8,798 bases of DNA from Treponema sp. (GTDB lineage: Bacteria; Spirochaetota; Spirochaetia; Treponematales; Breznakiellaceae): the NCBI GenBank assembly GCA_031261385.1, contig JAISJS010000385.1, forward strand, positions 1-8,798, written 5' to 3'. The notes under the pieces are model-generated. The model made no database searches. It was not told the DNA's origin and was given only the letters and a program-made list of their open reading frames with translations. Position 1 is the first letter of the stretch; each line of letters begins with the position of its first letter. Shown here one piece after another: positions 1 to 7,453 of the stretch. A program made the translations under genes and the position numbers.

Positions 1-366
1 AACAATTACTACCGCATTATGAGCCCGGACGATCTCAAACAGCGGATCACAAAGCACATGATCGCTCAAACGGAATCCGCAGAGCGTAGGGTGCAGTTTT
101 AATCCCTTAAACCCTGATCCCAGCCGGAGTTCCAGTTCATCAATGGCCTTTTTCTTCTCCCAGGGATTTACCGAACAAAAAGGGATCAGCCGGTCAGGAA
201 ATTCCGCAGTATATTTGGGAATATCATTATTATGGAAATTACCTTCGACAAAAGGAAAAATAACCGTTTTATCAACCCCTATGGTATCCATGCGCTCAAC
301 AATTTGTTTTCCGGTCCAGGTTACGGCATCTTCACCCGCATGAGAGTGAGCATCAATTTTCAGCAT
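1..366 (-). CDS. Amidohydrolase-family metal-dependent hydrolase, N-terminal 122 codons (runs off the left edge)
   Basis: The reading frame starts at an ATG at 366 and stays open to base 1, giving 122 residues with no stop; the C-terminus is outside the window. The start is supported by an AAGGAG ribosome binding site ending 8 bases upstream. The protein opens with IDAHSHAG, so D5, H7 and H9 form the Asp-x-His-x-His metal-binding strand of the amidohydrolase superfamily. GFKGLKLHP at 85-93 matches the conserved strand of the amidohydrolase_2 (COG2159-type) group, a TIM-barrel fold. No signal peptide is visible, so it is probably cytoplasmic. It follows the second permease by 24 bp and is probably the last or a late gene of the operon. 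Family members include lactonases, decarboxylases and other hydrolases. In a sugar operon a lactonase-like or sugar-acid hydrolase role is possible, but the substrate is unknown. The family call is fairly secure and the function is not. Confidence 0.8.
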   Translation of the reverse strand, partial: MLKIDAHSHAGEDAVTWTGKQIVERMDTIGVDKTVIFPFVEGNFHNNDIPKYTAEFPDRLIPFCSVNPWEKKKAIDELELRLGSGFKGLKLHPTLCGFRLSDHVLCDPLFEIVRAHNAVVIV

Positions 367-390
367 AATAGTATCTCCTTAAAAATAAAA

Positions 391-1383
391 TTATCGTTTA
401 CGGCTCTGAACAACGCTCAGAGCCACCGCAAGTATAATAAAAATCCCGTTGAATAAATTTTTAAAGGCCGCGCCGAACCCGATAAGAGTAAAAAAATTGC
501 TCAGGAACCCGACAAACAGGGCGCCTATCACCGTGCCGATAACATTAAACTGCCGGTTTTTTGAGAACAGGGTCCCAAGGTATACTGCCACAAAACAGTC
601 GGTAAGATAGGTTTCTACACCGCGGGGAACCGCGTTGCCTGAACGGGAAACCAGCATGACGCCGACAATCGCACAGAGCACAGAGCTGATAATAAAAGCA
701 GAGCCAAAAACGGCACGAACATTAATACTGGAAATGATCGACGCGCGAACATTTCCCTGAACCGCATCCATGTGGCGGCCCAAAACCGACCGCTCCTTTA
801 CAAAATAAAGAATAATGACAAATACCGCGCAGAGTATCATCAACATGGTAACCGGCCCAAAGTGACCCTGACCGATAAAGAAAAATCCGTTTATCCGTTT
901 GGGTAAAAGGGTAAACAATATCTGCGGCTGGGCTCCGTTGGTAAGTGACAACTCAATACTGCGTATAATGAACATCATCCCCAATGTACCGATAATGGCG
1001 GGAACTCCAAGCCAGGAAATGACGACGCAGTTGACCAGCCCTACGGCAAGTCCAAAAGAAACGGCAATAGTAACAGCCAGCGGGATCGACATTCCGCCAA
1101 GTATCAGCATTGCGACAATTACGCCCGAAGCATCGGCAACCTGAGCCACGGAAAGATCTATTCCCCGCACCGACATGGTCATCATCATTCCGAGTGAGAG
1201 GAGAATCAGCAGGGTGCTGGAATTGAGTACCCCTAAAATATTTTTGGGATTAAAAAAACGATGGTCAATGAGTTCAAAAATTATCAGTATCAGCGCCATA
1301 CCGATAAGTACGCCATACTGCAAAATAAAATCCATAAACCGGAATTTTGATTGCTGCTTTTGTATCCCAATGGTATCGCTCAT
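391..1383 (-). CDS. Sugar ABC transporter permease, RbsC/BPD_transp_2 family (second permease)
   Basis: A 330-residue integral membrane protein with repeated hydrophobic segments, for example about 23-38, 57-71, 88-122, 127-141, 177-196, 223-246 and 281-326, the usual size and pattern for RbsC/XylH/AraH-type permeases. RGIDLSVAQ at 73-81 corresponds to the family motif GGIDLSVGS. LGRHMDAVQGNVRASIISSINV at 201-222 is the cytoplasmic coupling loop that contacts the ATPase; the family form is GR.. A.GGN..AA..SGI. I chose ATG at 1383 because AGGAG lies 7 bases upstream; a GTG one codon earlier (1386) would leave only 4 bases. It follows the first permease by 35 bp and should form a heterodimeric channel with it. 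The last Gly of the GIDLSVG motif is Ala here, and AVYLGTLFSK replaces the common VLGGTSL segment. Permease identity is secure and the substrate is not readable. Confidence 0.92.
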   Translation of the reverse strand: MSDTIGIQKQQSKFRFMDFILQYGVLIGMALILIIFELIDHRFFNPKNILGVLNSSTLLILLSLGMMMTMSVRGIDLSVAQVADASGVIVAMLILGGMSIPLAVTIAVSFGLAVGLVNCVVISWLGVPAIIGTLGMMFIIRSIELSLTNGAQPQILFTLLPKRINGFFFIGQGHFGPVTMLMILCAVFVIILYFVKERSVLGRHMDAVQGNVRASIISSINVRAVFGSAFIISSVLCAIVGVMLVSRSGNAVPRGVETYLTDCFVAVYLGTLFSKNRQFNVIGTVIGALFVGFLSNFFTLIGFGAAFKNLFNGIFIILAVALSVVQSRKR

Positions 1384-1418
1384 CACATGGCTCCTGTTTT
1401 CGGTTTTAAAAACTTCAC

Positions 1419-2408
1419 TTAAAAAATTGTAACCTGTCCAATTTCACGCTTGCGAATAACGGTAACCAATATCGACAAAATCAGGATGACCCCGAGTATG
1501 CCTGAAATCTGCCGGTTTGAAATGCCATTGATAATCAGGGCGCTTGAAAGCGCCGCAATAAAAAAGCCGCAGATGGTACTGCCGATAATGCTCAACTCTC
1601 CCGTTTTTGAAAAAGTGGTTCCAAGATATGCGGCAACCAGCGCCTGAATCAAAAAATCAATCCCCGCTATAATCGGAGTAGAACCGTATATATAACTGCA
1701 TTGCACCACCCCGGTAAACCCTATTACCGTACCGGAAAGCACATACCCGATAAGCATATATTTTCCGGTAACAATACCGCGGATGGCTGCTGCCTGGGGA
1801 TTTTGGCCCGAAGCATACATGCGCAGCCCCGTTTGGGTATGCTTTAAATACAGGTGTATAACCACCATCATAATCAGCACAATGATAAAAATTACCGGTA
1901 TAATTGAAATGTGTCCCTGACCCAGGGCAGTAAAGAAAGGCCTGGTTCCGATATTCATCACCTTGCCCTTATTGATCATCTGGGTAACTCCCTGCAGCAC
2001 AAACATGGTCCCCAGGGTACCGACAAATGTTGGAATACGCATAACGAGTACCAGAAATGCGTTGAAAAGTCCCACAACAAGTCCCGCCAATATCCCAACC
2101 GGAACGGTAAGCATTGGCGGCATTCCGCCAAGAATAAGCGCAGCAGCGATATTACAGGTAAGCTGCATGGTTGCCCCTGCGCCCATATCGAAACCGCCGG
2201 GAACCAGCACCAAAGTTATTCCCAGCGCAAGCATCGTGAGAATCCCGCCCTGCTTTAAGACATCCATTAAATTATTTGGATTAAAAAACATGGGGGAGCG
2301 GATACCAAGGATCAACAGAACGACCACCATAACAATACCGGTACCACGTTTTGATAAAAACCTTAAAATTGAAGGGGAAATTTTTTCTGTTTTCGGTATT
2401 GCTTTCAT
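1419..2408 (-). CDS. Sugar ABC transporter permease, RbsC/BPD_transp_2 family (first permease)
   Basis: A 329-residue polytopic membrane protein with hydrophobic segments at about 24-36, 56-70, 84-95, 102-122, 167-188, 218-236 and 274-317, typical of the ribose/xylose/galactose-type permease family. The region equivalent to the GGIDLSVG motif reads PGGFDMGAG (70-78). The coupling loop is TGLRMYASGQNPQAAAIRGI (193-212), and AAYLGTTFSKTG (259-270) resembles the matching segment of its partner permease. The start is ATG at 2408: GGAGG lies 6 bases upstream, and the codon overlaps the ATPase stop as ATGA, which suggests translational coupling. An in-frame start 7 codons upstream is possible but would lie further inside the ATPase gene and lose the good ribosome binding site. 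The sequence differs clearly from permease two, so the channel is probably a heterodimer. The family call is secure. Confidence 0.92.
   Translation of the reverse strand: MKAIPKTEKISPSILRFLSKRGTGIVMVVVLLILGIRSPMFFNPNNLMDVLKQGGILTMLALGITLVLVPGGFDMGAGATMQLTCNIAAALILGGMPPMLTVPVGILAGLVVGLFNAFLVLVMRIPTFVGTLGTMFVLQGVTQMINKGKVMNIGTRPFFTALGQGHISIIPVIFIIVLIMMVVIHLYLKHTQTGLRMYASGQNPQAAAIRGIVTGKYMLIGYVLSGTVIGFTGVVQCSYIYGSTPIIAGIDFLIQALVAAYLGTTFSKTGELSIIGSTICGFFIAALSSALIINGISNRQISGILGVILILSILVTVIRKREIGQVTIF
2405..2408 (-). other. ATGA stop/start overlap between ATPase and first permease
   Basis: On the minus strand the bases read ATGA: the permease ATG and the ATPase TGA share two bases. The permease ribosome binding site GGAGG lies inside the last codons of the ATPase gene. 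This arrangement usually means the second protein is translated by ribosomes finishing the first, which would keep ATPase and channel amounts matched. Confidence 0.9.
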
Positions 2409-3904
2409 GCATTTCCTCCCGATGACCAAAAAAGAAGCTGCTCTTCCGTTGCTTCACTGCGGTCAAGCTCTTTAACAACCCGCCCTTTGGACATAACCAT
2501 AATCCTGTCGCACATTCCCAGAAGCTCTTCATTTTCCGATGAAATAAACATAACGCCGCATCCGGCTTTGGCTAATTTAACCATCTGCCGGTATATTTCT
2601 GTTTTTGCTCCTACGTCCACGCCGGTAGTCGGTTGATCAAAAACAAAAATTTTTGCGCTTCCTTCAAGCCAGCGTCCGATAACCACCTTTTGCTGGTTAC
2701 CGCCGGAAAGATCTTTTACAAGCTGTGACTGGTTAACACAAACAATTCCCAGGTTATCGATAATTCTGCTGCTTTTTTCCTGTTCAACAGAACGGCTGAT
2801 AATACCTGTCCTGGCCAAAAGATCGGTGAACGCCAAAGAAAGATTCTGCGCTATGGTAAGATTAGCCACTATACCTTCGTTACGGCGATCTTCGGGAATA
2901 AACGCAAAACCCTGTTTACGGGCGGCCTGCGGTGACTTTGGAATAAATCCGGCGCCGTTTACCAAAAACTCTCCCGTAACTTTCCGCCCGCCTGAGTAGA
3001 GCGACATCATTGCCTCGGTACGTCCTGCGCCGACAAGCCCGGCAAACCCGAGTATCTCCCCTGCATGCAGGGCAAAACTGACATCCTGTACCATTGGCTC
3101 ATTTTTAAGATTTTTAACTTCCAATACAGGCGCGCCAATTTCGATCAGTTCCTTTGGAAAAAATTCTTCAAGCTTCCGGCCAATCATCATGGTTACCACT
3201 TTTTCGTGGGTAACCTCCTTGACCGGAAAACTGCCCTGGACCCTGCTATCCCGCAGAATGGTAATGCTGTCACAAATACGGAAGACCTCATCCAGGTGAT
3301 GGGAAATATAAATGATCGTAACTCCTGCTGCTTTTAACATGGCAATAACTTCAAAAAGGCGCTCAACTTCACCGGCGCTCAGCGACGCGGTAGGTTCATC
3401 CAGAATTAGAATCCGGGGTTCCTGCAGCAGCGCCGCCGCTATTGCCACCTGTTCACGCTGGCCTACGGTAAGGCTTGAAACCTGTGTGTCGGCGGTAAAC
3501 GGCGCTTTGATCAGCGCAAGCTTTTCCGAAACACGGGCAGCCATTGCCTTAAAGTCCAGCGTTCCCAGGCGTGTTTTTAATTCAAGGCCAAGAAACGCAT
3601 TCCGGGTTACATCAAACTGAGGAACCATCTGCTGATCCTGATGGATGATGGCGATACCGAGTTTCTCGGCATCGCCGGGAGTCTCCAGGTGCACCGGCTG
3701 TTCTTCCACCATGATTTCACCGCTGTCCCGGCTGTAAACGCCGGTCAAAATTTTTACCAGGGTAGACTTACCGGCCCCATTCTGTCCAAGCAGTGCATGT
3801 ACCTCACCGTGAGCCACATCCAGATTTACATCCTGCAGCACCACATTCGATCCAAAACTTTTGCACACATTCCGGCATTGCAGACTATATTTAACATCAC
3901 CCAT
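2405..3904 (-). CDS. Sugar ABC transporter ATPase with two nucleotide-binding domains (RbsA/MglA/XylG type)
   Basis: A 499-residue cytoplasmic ATPase with two ABC domains in tandem, the normal length for the family that powers ribose, xylose and galactose importers. Domain 1 (about 7-245) has Walker A GQNGAGKST at 40-48, signature LTVGQ at 145-149, Walker B LILDE ending at E170, and the H-loop ISHHLDE at 200-206. Domain 2 (about 260-495) has a degenerate Walker A GLVGAGRTE (289-297) with Arg in place of the Lys, a canonical signature LSGGNQQK (399-406), and Walker B IFVFDQPT (419-426). The usual catalytic Glu after D423 is Gln at 424. Domain 1 Walker motifs plus the domain 2 signature would therefore form the working site, and the other site looks inactive. 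The degenerate second Walker A is normal for the family; the Gln is a further deviation. AAGGA lies about 10 bases upstream of the ATG. It follows the binding protein by 29 bp and overlaps the first permease by 4 bp. Confidence 0.95.
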   Translation of the reverse strand: MGDVKYSLQCRNVCKSFGSNVVLQDVNLDVAHGEVHALLGQNGAGKSTLVKILTGVYSRDSGEIMVEEQPVHLETPGDAEKLGIAIIHQDQQMVPQFDVTRNAFLGLELKTRLGTLDFKAMAARVSEKLALIKAPFTADTQVSSLTVGQREQVAIAAALLQEPRILILDEPTASLSAGEVERLFEVIAMLKAAGVTIIYISHHLDEVFRICDSITILRDSRVQGSFPVKEVTHEKVVTMMIGRKLEEFFPKELIEIGAPVLEVKNLKNEPMVQDVSFALHAGEILGFAGLVGAGRTEAMMSLYSGGRKVTGEFLVNGAGFIPKSPQAARKQGFAFIPEDRRNEGIVANLTIAQNLSLAFTDLLARTGIISRSVEQEKSSRIIDNLGIVCVNQSQLVKDLSGGNQQKVVIGRWLEGSAKIFVFDQPTTGVDVGAKTEIYRQMVKLAKAGCGVMFISSENEELLGMCDRIMVMSKGRVVKELDRSEATEEQLLFWSSGGNA

Positions 3905-3933
3905 CAGGCAGCTTCCTTACGTATTCGTTTTAC

Positions 3934-5040
3934 TCAGGGAACGGTAGGACTGATTACCTGTACCGGATCAGTCTGGGGATATTTGGCGATGATTGCATTC
4001 TTGTCGATTTGCACATCATCCCAGAATCCTTCGCCCCATCGCAGGCCAACCGCTTCAACCGCATTTTTCCGCGTTGCTACATAACAGGTAGCGGGTATCT
4101 GGGGAGTCACTGCTGCGGGATCTATTTCGCCGTTCAATACGCCAAGAAGAATTTCCGCAGACTGCCGCCCGATACCGGGGGAATCCTGTACTACGGTGGT
4201 TACAAAAGGACTGCCGTCCTGTAAAAGCATCTGGAAGGCAATTTTGTCGCCGTCAATGCCGATCAGGGCAATTTCATCCCGGCCTGCCCTGCGGATGGCT
4301 TCGTTAGCGCCCGCAACAAGCATGTCATAGGTGCCGAAAATTCCGGCAATACTGCCCTTCCGGGGATTCGCCGTCAGAATTTCTTCGATCTGGGTTTGAA
4401 CTTTTGCAGGGTTGTGTTCTGCGGGAACTTCGTGGAGCCTGACCCCGGGATGATCCTTGCAGACCGCTTCAAAAATCCGCTTTCTGGTTTCCAGCAGCGG
4501 AGCGCCGGGTACCCAAACAATATAAATATCTCCCTTATATCCTACCGCAGAAAGCAAAGCATCCGAAGCAAGAATTGACAATATCGGATTATCACCGTTG
4601 ATGTCGGTCAGTGTATCCGGAACCGGAGCGCCGACACCGGCGGTAACTACCGGAATCCCCTTGGCCTTGGCGCGCGCCATAATCGGCGCAAGCTGCTGGG
4701 CATCCCCAAGCTGAACAATCAAACCATCAATGCCGGAATTGATAAGGTTTTCGATATTCTCGTTGTGTTTCTGATAATCTGCATTGGCATCGGTAATAAC
4801 AACGCTGCCGCCTGCCGCTTCAACAACCTTCTGGGCGCTGCTGATAATATCCCGGTTATAATCGTTGGTAATTTCCCGGGTAGCAATGCCGATTTTGTAC
4901 ACGCCGCTGCCGCCGCTCCTTACGGTGACCGCAGTTGAACTTTTTGCCGAACCAGCTGCCGAACCTGAATCTTTCTCGCCGCCGCATGCCATTACCAGCA
5001 GCAACGGGAGAACCAGAATAAAAGCAGTAAGCTTTTTCAT
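3934..5040 (-). CDS. Lipoprotein periplasmic sugar-binding protein (Peripla_BP_4 / ribose-binding-like)
   Basis: A 368-residue substrate-binding protein for the ABC importer encoded next to it. The N-terminus MKKLTAFILVLPLLLVMAC is a lipoprotein signal: two Lys, a hydrophobic core, and a lipobox VMAC with Cys at 19, so the mature protein should be lipid-anchored outside the inner membrane. A Gly/Ser/Ala-rich linker (20-47) leads to the first alpha/beta lobe at YKIGIATREITNDYNRDI (48-65). INSGIDGLIV (100-109), GIFGTYDMLVAGANEAI (233-249) and ALIGIDGDKIAFQ (258-270) are hallmark strands and helices of the LacI/RbsB-like fold; D263 matches the Asp that commonly contacts sugar hydroxyls. The start is ATG at 5040, with GGAGG 6 bases upstream; earlier in-frame ATGs up to 5100 would bury the signal and overlap the dehydrogenase. 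It lies 34 bp after the dehydrogenase. The ligand is unknown; a pentose, hexose or polyol is plausible. Confidence 0.93.
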   Translation of the reverse strand: MKKLTAFILVLPLLLVMACGGEKDSGSAAGSAKSSTAVTVRSGGSGVYKIGIATREITNDYNRDIISSAQKVVEAAGGSVVITDANADYQKHNENIENLINSGIDGLIVQLGDAQQLAPIMARAKAKGIPVVTAGVGAPVPDTLTDINGDNPILSILASDALLSAVGYKGDIYIVWVPGAPLLETRKRIFEAVCKDHPGVRLHEVPAEHNPAKVQTQIEEILTANPRKGSIAGIFGTYDMLVAGANEAIRRAGRDEIALIGIDGDKIAFQMLLQDGSPFVTTVVQDSPGIGRQSAEILLGVLNGEIDPAAVTPQIPATCYVATRKNAVEAVGLRWGEGFWDDVQIDKNAIIAKYPQTDPVQVISPTVP

Positions 5041-5074
5041 TTCATTCCTCCAAAAAAAAATATTCATACCCGTA

Positions 5075-5851
5075 TTAAATACAGGTAAACGCCCCGTCAA
5101 TTACAAAATCAGATCCGGTAGTAAAGGCGCTGGAATCTCCTGCCAGGTACACCGCGATAGCCTGCAGTTCTTCCGGTTTCCCGAGCCGGCGCAGCGGCGC
5201 CATGGCGTTCCATTTTTCGATAAGCGGCTTCAATGCCGGTGAATTTAACGTGAGGTCCGTGCCGATATACCCCGGACTTATGCTGTTTACCCGCACATTT
5301 TTAAGCGCCCACTCAACCGCCAAAGATTTGGTAAGCTGAATAACCGCCGCTTTTGATGCGTTATATGAACATTGCGGCTGCGGTACATTAACGATGTGCG
5401 CCGACATCGACGCGGTATTGATAATTGAGCCGCCGCCCTGCCTGATCATCACCTTTCCCGCCGCCTGTGCGGTAAGGAACACGCCGGTCAGATTGATGTT
5501 GATAACCTGGTTCCAGTCTTCCAGTGTCATCTCCTCGGCGGGAATGTTTTTGCAGATACCGGCGTTGGCAAACGCCACATCGATCCTGCCGAAAGCTTTG
5601 AGAACAGCGTCTATCATGCCGTCCACTTCAGCTTTTTTGGTAACATCAGCTTTAAGCGCCAGTGTTTTCTTTCCCGTCGCTTTGGCAATTTCCTCTGCCG
5701 ACGTTTTTGCAACAGCTTCATCCACATCAACGATAGCCACATCGGCCCCTGCCTCGGCAAGAGCGATGGCGATATTATAGCCAATCCCCCGTGCACCGCC
5801 GGTTACAAATGTTTTCTTCCCGTCAAGCCGCAGTTTTTCAATGATTCCCAT
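5075..5851 (-). CDS. Short-chain dehydrogenase/reductase, probable polyol (arabinitol/sorbitol/xylitol-type) dehydrogenase
   Basis: A 258-residue classical SDR, standard length. The cofactor motif TGGARGIG is at 17-24. An acidic residue ends the second strand (VD, D42), which usually means NAD(H) rather than NADP(H). D69-V70 contacts adenine, ANAG is at 95-98, S150 and Y163-x-x-x-K167 (YNASK) form the catalytic set, and PG is at 193-194. NVPQPQCSYNASKAAVIQLTKSLAVEW (155-181) reminds me of the sorbose reductase / D-arabinitol 2-dehydrogenase / sorbitol dehydrogenase branch; this is from memory, not a search. The likely reaction is oxidation of a polyol to a ketose, or the reverse, in the cytoplasm. 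AAAGGAG lies 9 bases before ATG 5851. It sits 17 bp after an FGGY kinase, so ketose phosphorylation would be the natural next step. SDR identity is near certain; the substrate is inferred. Confidence 0.92.
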   Translation of the reverse strand: MGIIEKLRLDGKKTFVTGGARGIGYNIAIALAEAGADVAIVDVDEAVAKTSAEEIAKATGKKTLALKADVTKKAEVDGMIDAVLKAFGRIDVAFANAGICKNIPAEEMTLEDWNQVININLTGVFLTAQAAGKVMIRQGGGSIINTASMSAHIVNVPQPQCSYNASKAAVIQLTKSLAVEWALKNVRVNSISPGYIGTDLTLNSPALKPLIEKWNAMAPLRRLGKPEELQAIAVYLAGDSSAFTTGSDFVIDGAFTCI

Positions 5852-5868
5852 TTTTCATTACTCCTTTT

Positions 5869-7395
5869 CTATTGCTGCGTATTAAGATCCACAAAATCAT
5901 TTTTCAGATTTTTGTATATAGATTTATAAACCCGGAACAGGTGGTCGTAGATCTTCTGCGCTTCCCTGTTGGGTTTTACCGGCGCGTCAAACACCTGCCA
6001 GTTTTGTACATCATCATAGGTGAAGCACCCGGTTCCCACTCCCGCAAGGATCACATCGCCAAGGTTTGCCTCAACATCCTCTTTGGGACAGAGAATTGAA
6101 TGACCGGTAACATCGGCGATGATCTGCCGCCACAGGGGAGACTTCGCGGCGCCCCCCGCCAGCAAAATTGATTCACCAATATCGGTGTTGGTGCTTTCCA
6201 TTGAATCCCGCAGCGAGAAAGCCACCCCTTCAAGAAAAGCCCGGTAGATATGGGCGCGGGTGTGGGTCAGGCTGAGACCTGCCAAAGTTCCCCGGGCGTT
6301 GGTATCCCAGAGGGGACTCCGCTCACCCATAAAATAGGGCAGCAGGATCAGACCTTCACTGCCCGGGGCAATTTCCGCGGCAAGTTTATCCAGGGCAATA
6401 TACGCGTCAGGCCCGCCGTTTTTCTCGGCAATTTTTTCCGCCTGGGCAAAATTATCCCGGAACCATTTGATCAGGGCGCCGGCAGTGGCAGCTCCGCCAA
6501 AGGAATAGGACAGGGTTTTTGCGTCTTTGACATAGGGCATTTCGATAAGGCCCTGGGCGGGAATAGGCTTGTCGTGGATAAGCGCCGCGCACATTGAGGT
6601 CCCGATGGCGGCGGTATAGGTTCCCGGCTTGAACACCCCAAGCCCCAGGGTTGCCACCACACAGTCCACCCCGCCGGCGCATACCGGAGTCCCTTCAGTC
6701 AGGCCAAGATCGTCGGCAGCCGCTTTGGAGAGGCGCCCGACAATGTCACTGGATTCTACGATACGTTCTGGCATCATACTCCGTGGTATACCCATCTCAT
6801 CAAGCAATTCCGTTGACCAGGTCCGGGTATTCATGTCGAAAACACCCCCGATATTTGCCGCGGAAGAATAATCCACCGCCGCTTCACCGGTCCATTTATA
6901 AATTACATAGGCATTGGGAGGCAGAAAAAGCGTTATTTTCTTCCAGTTATCCGGCTCGTTATCCTTTATCCACAGGATTTTCGTAAAACCGTAATACGGG
7001 TCAGTCCCGTTATGGGTGATTTTCCGGATTTTTTCTTTGCCGATATGATCCAGCGCCCACTTTTCCTGAACATGCGCCCGGCGATCCATCCAAATCAGAC
7101 AGGGCCGCACCGGCTTCATATCAGCATCCAGAGGAATCCCCGAACCGCCATAAAGGCCGCTGACGGCAAGCCCCGCAATATCCGCAGGATTGCAGCCGCT
7201 TTTCTTTACCACTTCCCGGATGGAGGCATTACAGGCCTCAAGCCATACATCGGGCCACTGTTCCGCCCAAAGCGCCCGGGGAGTCAGCACATCGTAGGTT
7301 TTGAGGCTTGAAGCGATGAGCGTTCCCGCCGTATCCATAACGATAGATTTGGTCCCCGAGGTCCCGATATCAATTCCGATTAAATACTTAGGCAT
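5869..7395 (-). CDS. FGGY-family carbohydrate kinase (xylulokinase-like)
   Basis: A 508-residue kinase of the ASKHA/FGGY fold, the usual length. The N-terminal phosphate loop is GIDIGTSGTK (7-16, D9). IWMDRR at 101-106 lies in the sugar-binding lobe. CAGGVDCVVATLG (239-251) carries the probable catalytic base D244. AAIGTSMCA (262-270) is the second phosphate motif, PYFMGERSPLWD is at 353-364, and GGAAKSPLWRQIIADVTG (414-431) is the C-terminal FGGY signature. It would transfer phosphate from ATP to a sugar, probably a ketose or polyol, in the cytoplasm. Where E. coli-type xylulokinases have GQMHG, this protein has SGLYGGSG (79-86), so D-xylulose should not be assumed. It is the first gene of the operon, about 50 nt after the predicted transcription start. 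The best ribosome binding site, AAGGAG, is 14 bases from ATG 7395, longer than usual, and no alternative in-frame start lies between them. Confidence 0.92.
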   Translation of the reverse strand: MPKYLIGIDIGTSGTKSIVMDTAGTLIASSLKTYDVLTPRALWAEQWPDVWLEACNASIREVVKKSGCNPADIAGLAVSGLYGGSGIPLDADMKPVRPCLIWMDRRAHVQEKWALDHIGKEKIRKITHNGTDPYYGFTKILWIKDNEPDNWKKITLFLPPNAYVIYKWTGEAAVDYSSAANIGGVFDMNTRTWSTELLDEMGIPRSMMPERIVESSDIVGRLSKAAADDLGLTEGTPVCAGGVDCVVATLGLGVFKPGTYTAAIGTSMCAALIHDKPIPAQGLIEMPYVKDAKTLSYSFGGAATAGALIKWFRDNFAQAEKIAEKNGGPDAYIALDKLAAEIAPGSEGLILLPYFMGERSPLWDTNARGTLAGLSLTHTRAHIYRAFLEGVAFSLRDSMESTNTDIGESILLAGGAAKSPLWRQIIADVTGHSILCPKEDVEANLGDVILAGVGTGCFTYDDVQNWQVFDAPVKPNREAQKIYDHLFRVYKSIYKNLKNDFVDLNTQQ

Positions 7396-7409
7396 AAATT
7401 CGTCTCTTT

Positions 7410-7415
7410 CTCCTT
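7410..7415 (-). promoter_or_regulatory. Distant ribosome binding site of the FGGY kinase gene
   Basis: The minus strand reads AAGGAG here, 14 bases before the kinase ATG at 7395. The other six minus-strand genes have spacings of about 6-10. None of the six in-frame codons in between is ATG, GTG or TTG, so the start is not simply misplaced. Weak initiation at the first gene is a possible consequence. Confidence 0.55.
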
Positions 7416-7424
7416 ACTTTTTAT

Positions 7425-7452
7425 AGAAAAACGTTTGCGCGAACGATTTTCT
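7425..7452. promoter_or_regulatory. 28-bp palindromic operator with central CpG (probable LacI-family site)
   Basis: The left half AGAAAAACGTTTGC (7425-7438) and right half GCGAACGATTTTCT (7439-7452) are inverted copies matching at 12 of 14 positions; the mismatches are 7431/7446 and 7436/7441. The central step is CpG, the hallmark of LacI-family operators, where paired hinge-helix leucines insert. The site spans roughly -5 to +22 relative to the predicted operon start, so bound repressor would block initiation. The adjacent regulator (7600-8649) is the obvious candidate. The palindrome is directly visible; which protein binds it is inferred. Confidence 0.8.
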
Positions 7453-7453
7453 T

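Noticed and set aside
1963..2475. Plus-strand open frame of 170 codons opposite the first permease
   Set aside because: It is antisense to a well-supported permease and ATPase end, with low-complexity Ile/Pro/Thr/Ser composition expected from reading a membrane-protein gene backwards.
5041..5100. Extended N-terminus of the binding protein starting at 5100
   Set aside because: The extension would overlap the dehydrogenase gene and bury the lipoprotein signal; ATG 5040 has an ideal GGAGG site and starts exactly at the signal peptide.
7396..7447. Riboswitch or attenuator in the operon leader
   Set aside because: The predicted leader is only about 50 nt and its first part is the operator palindrome; no aptamer-like or terminator structure is visible.
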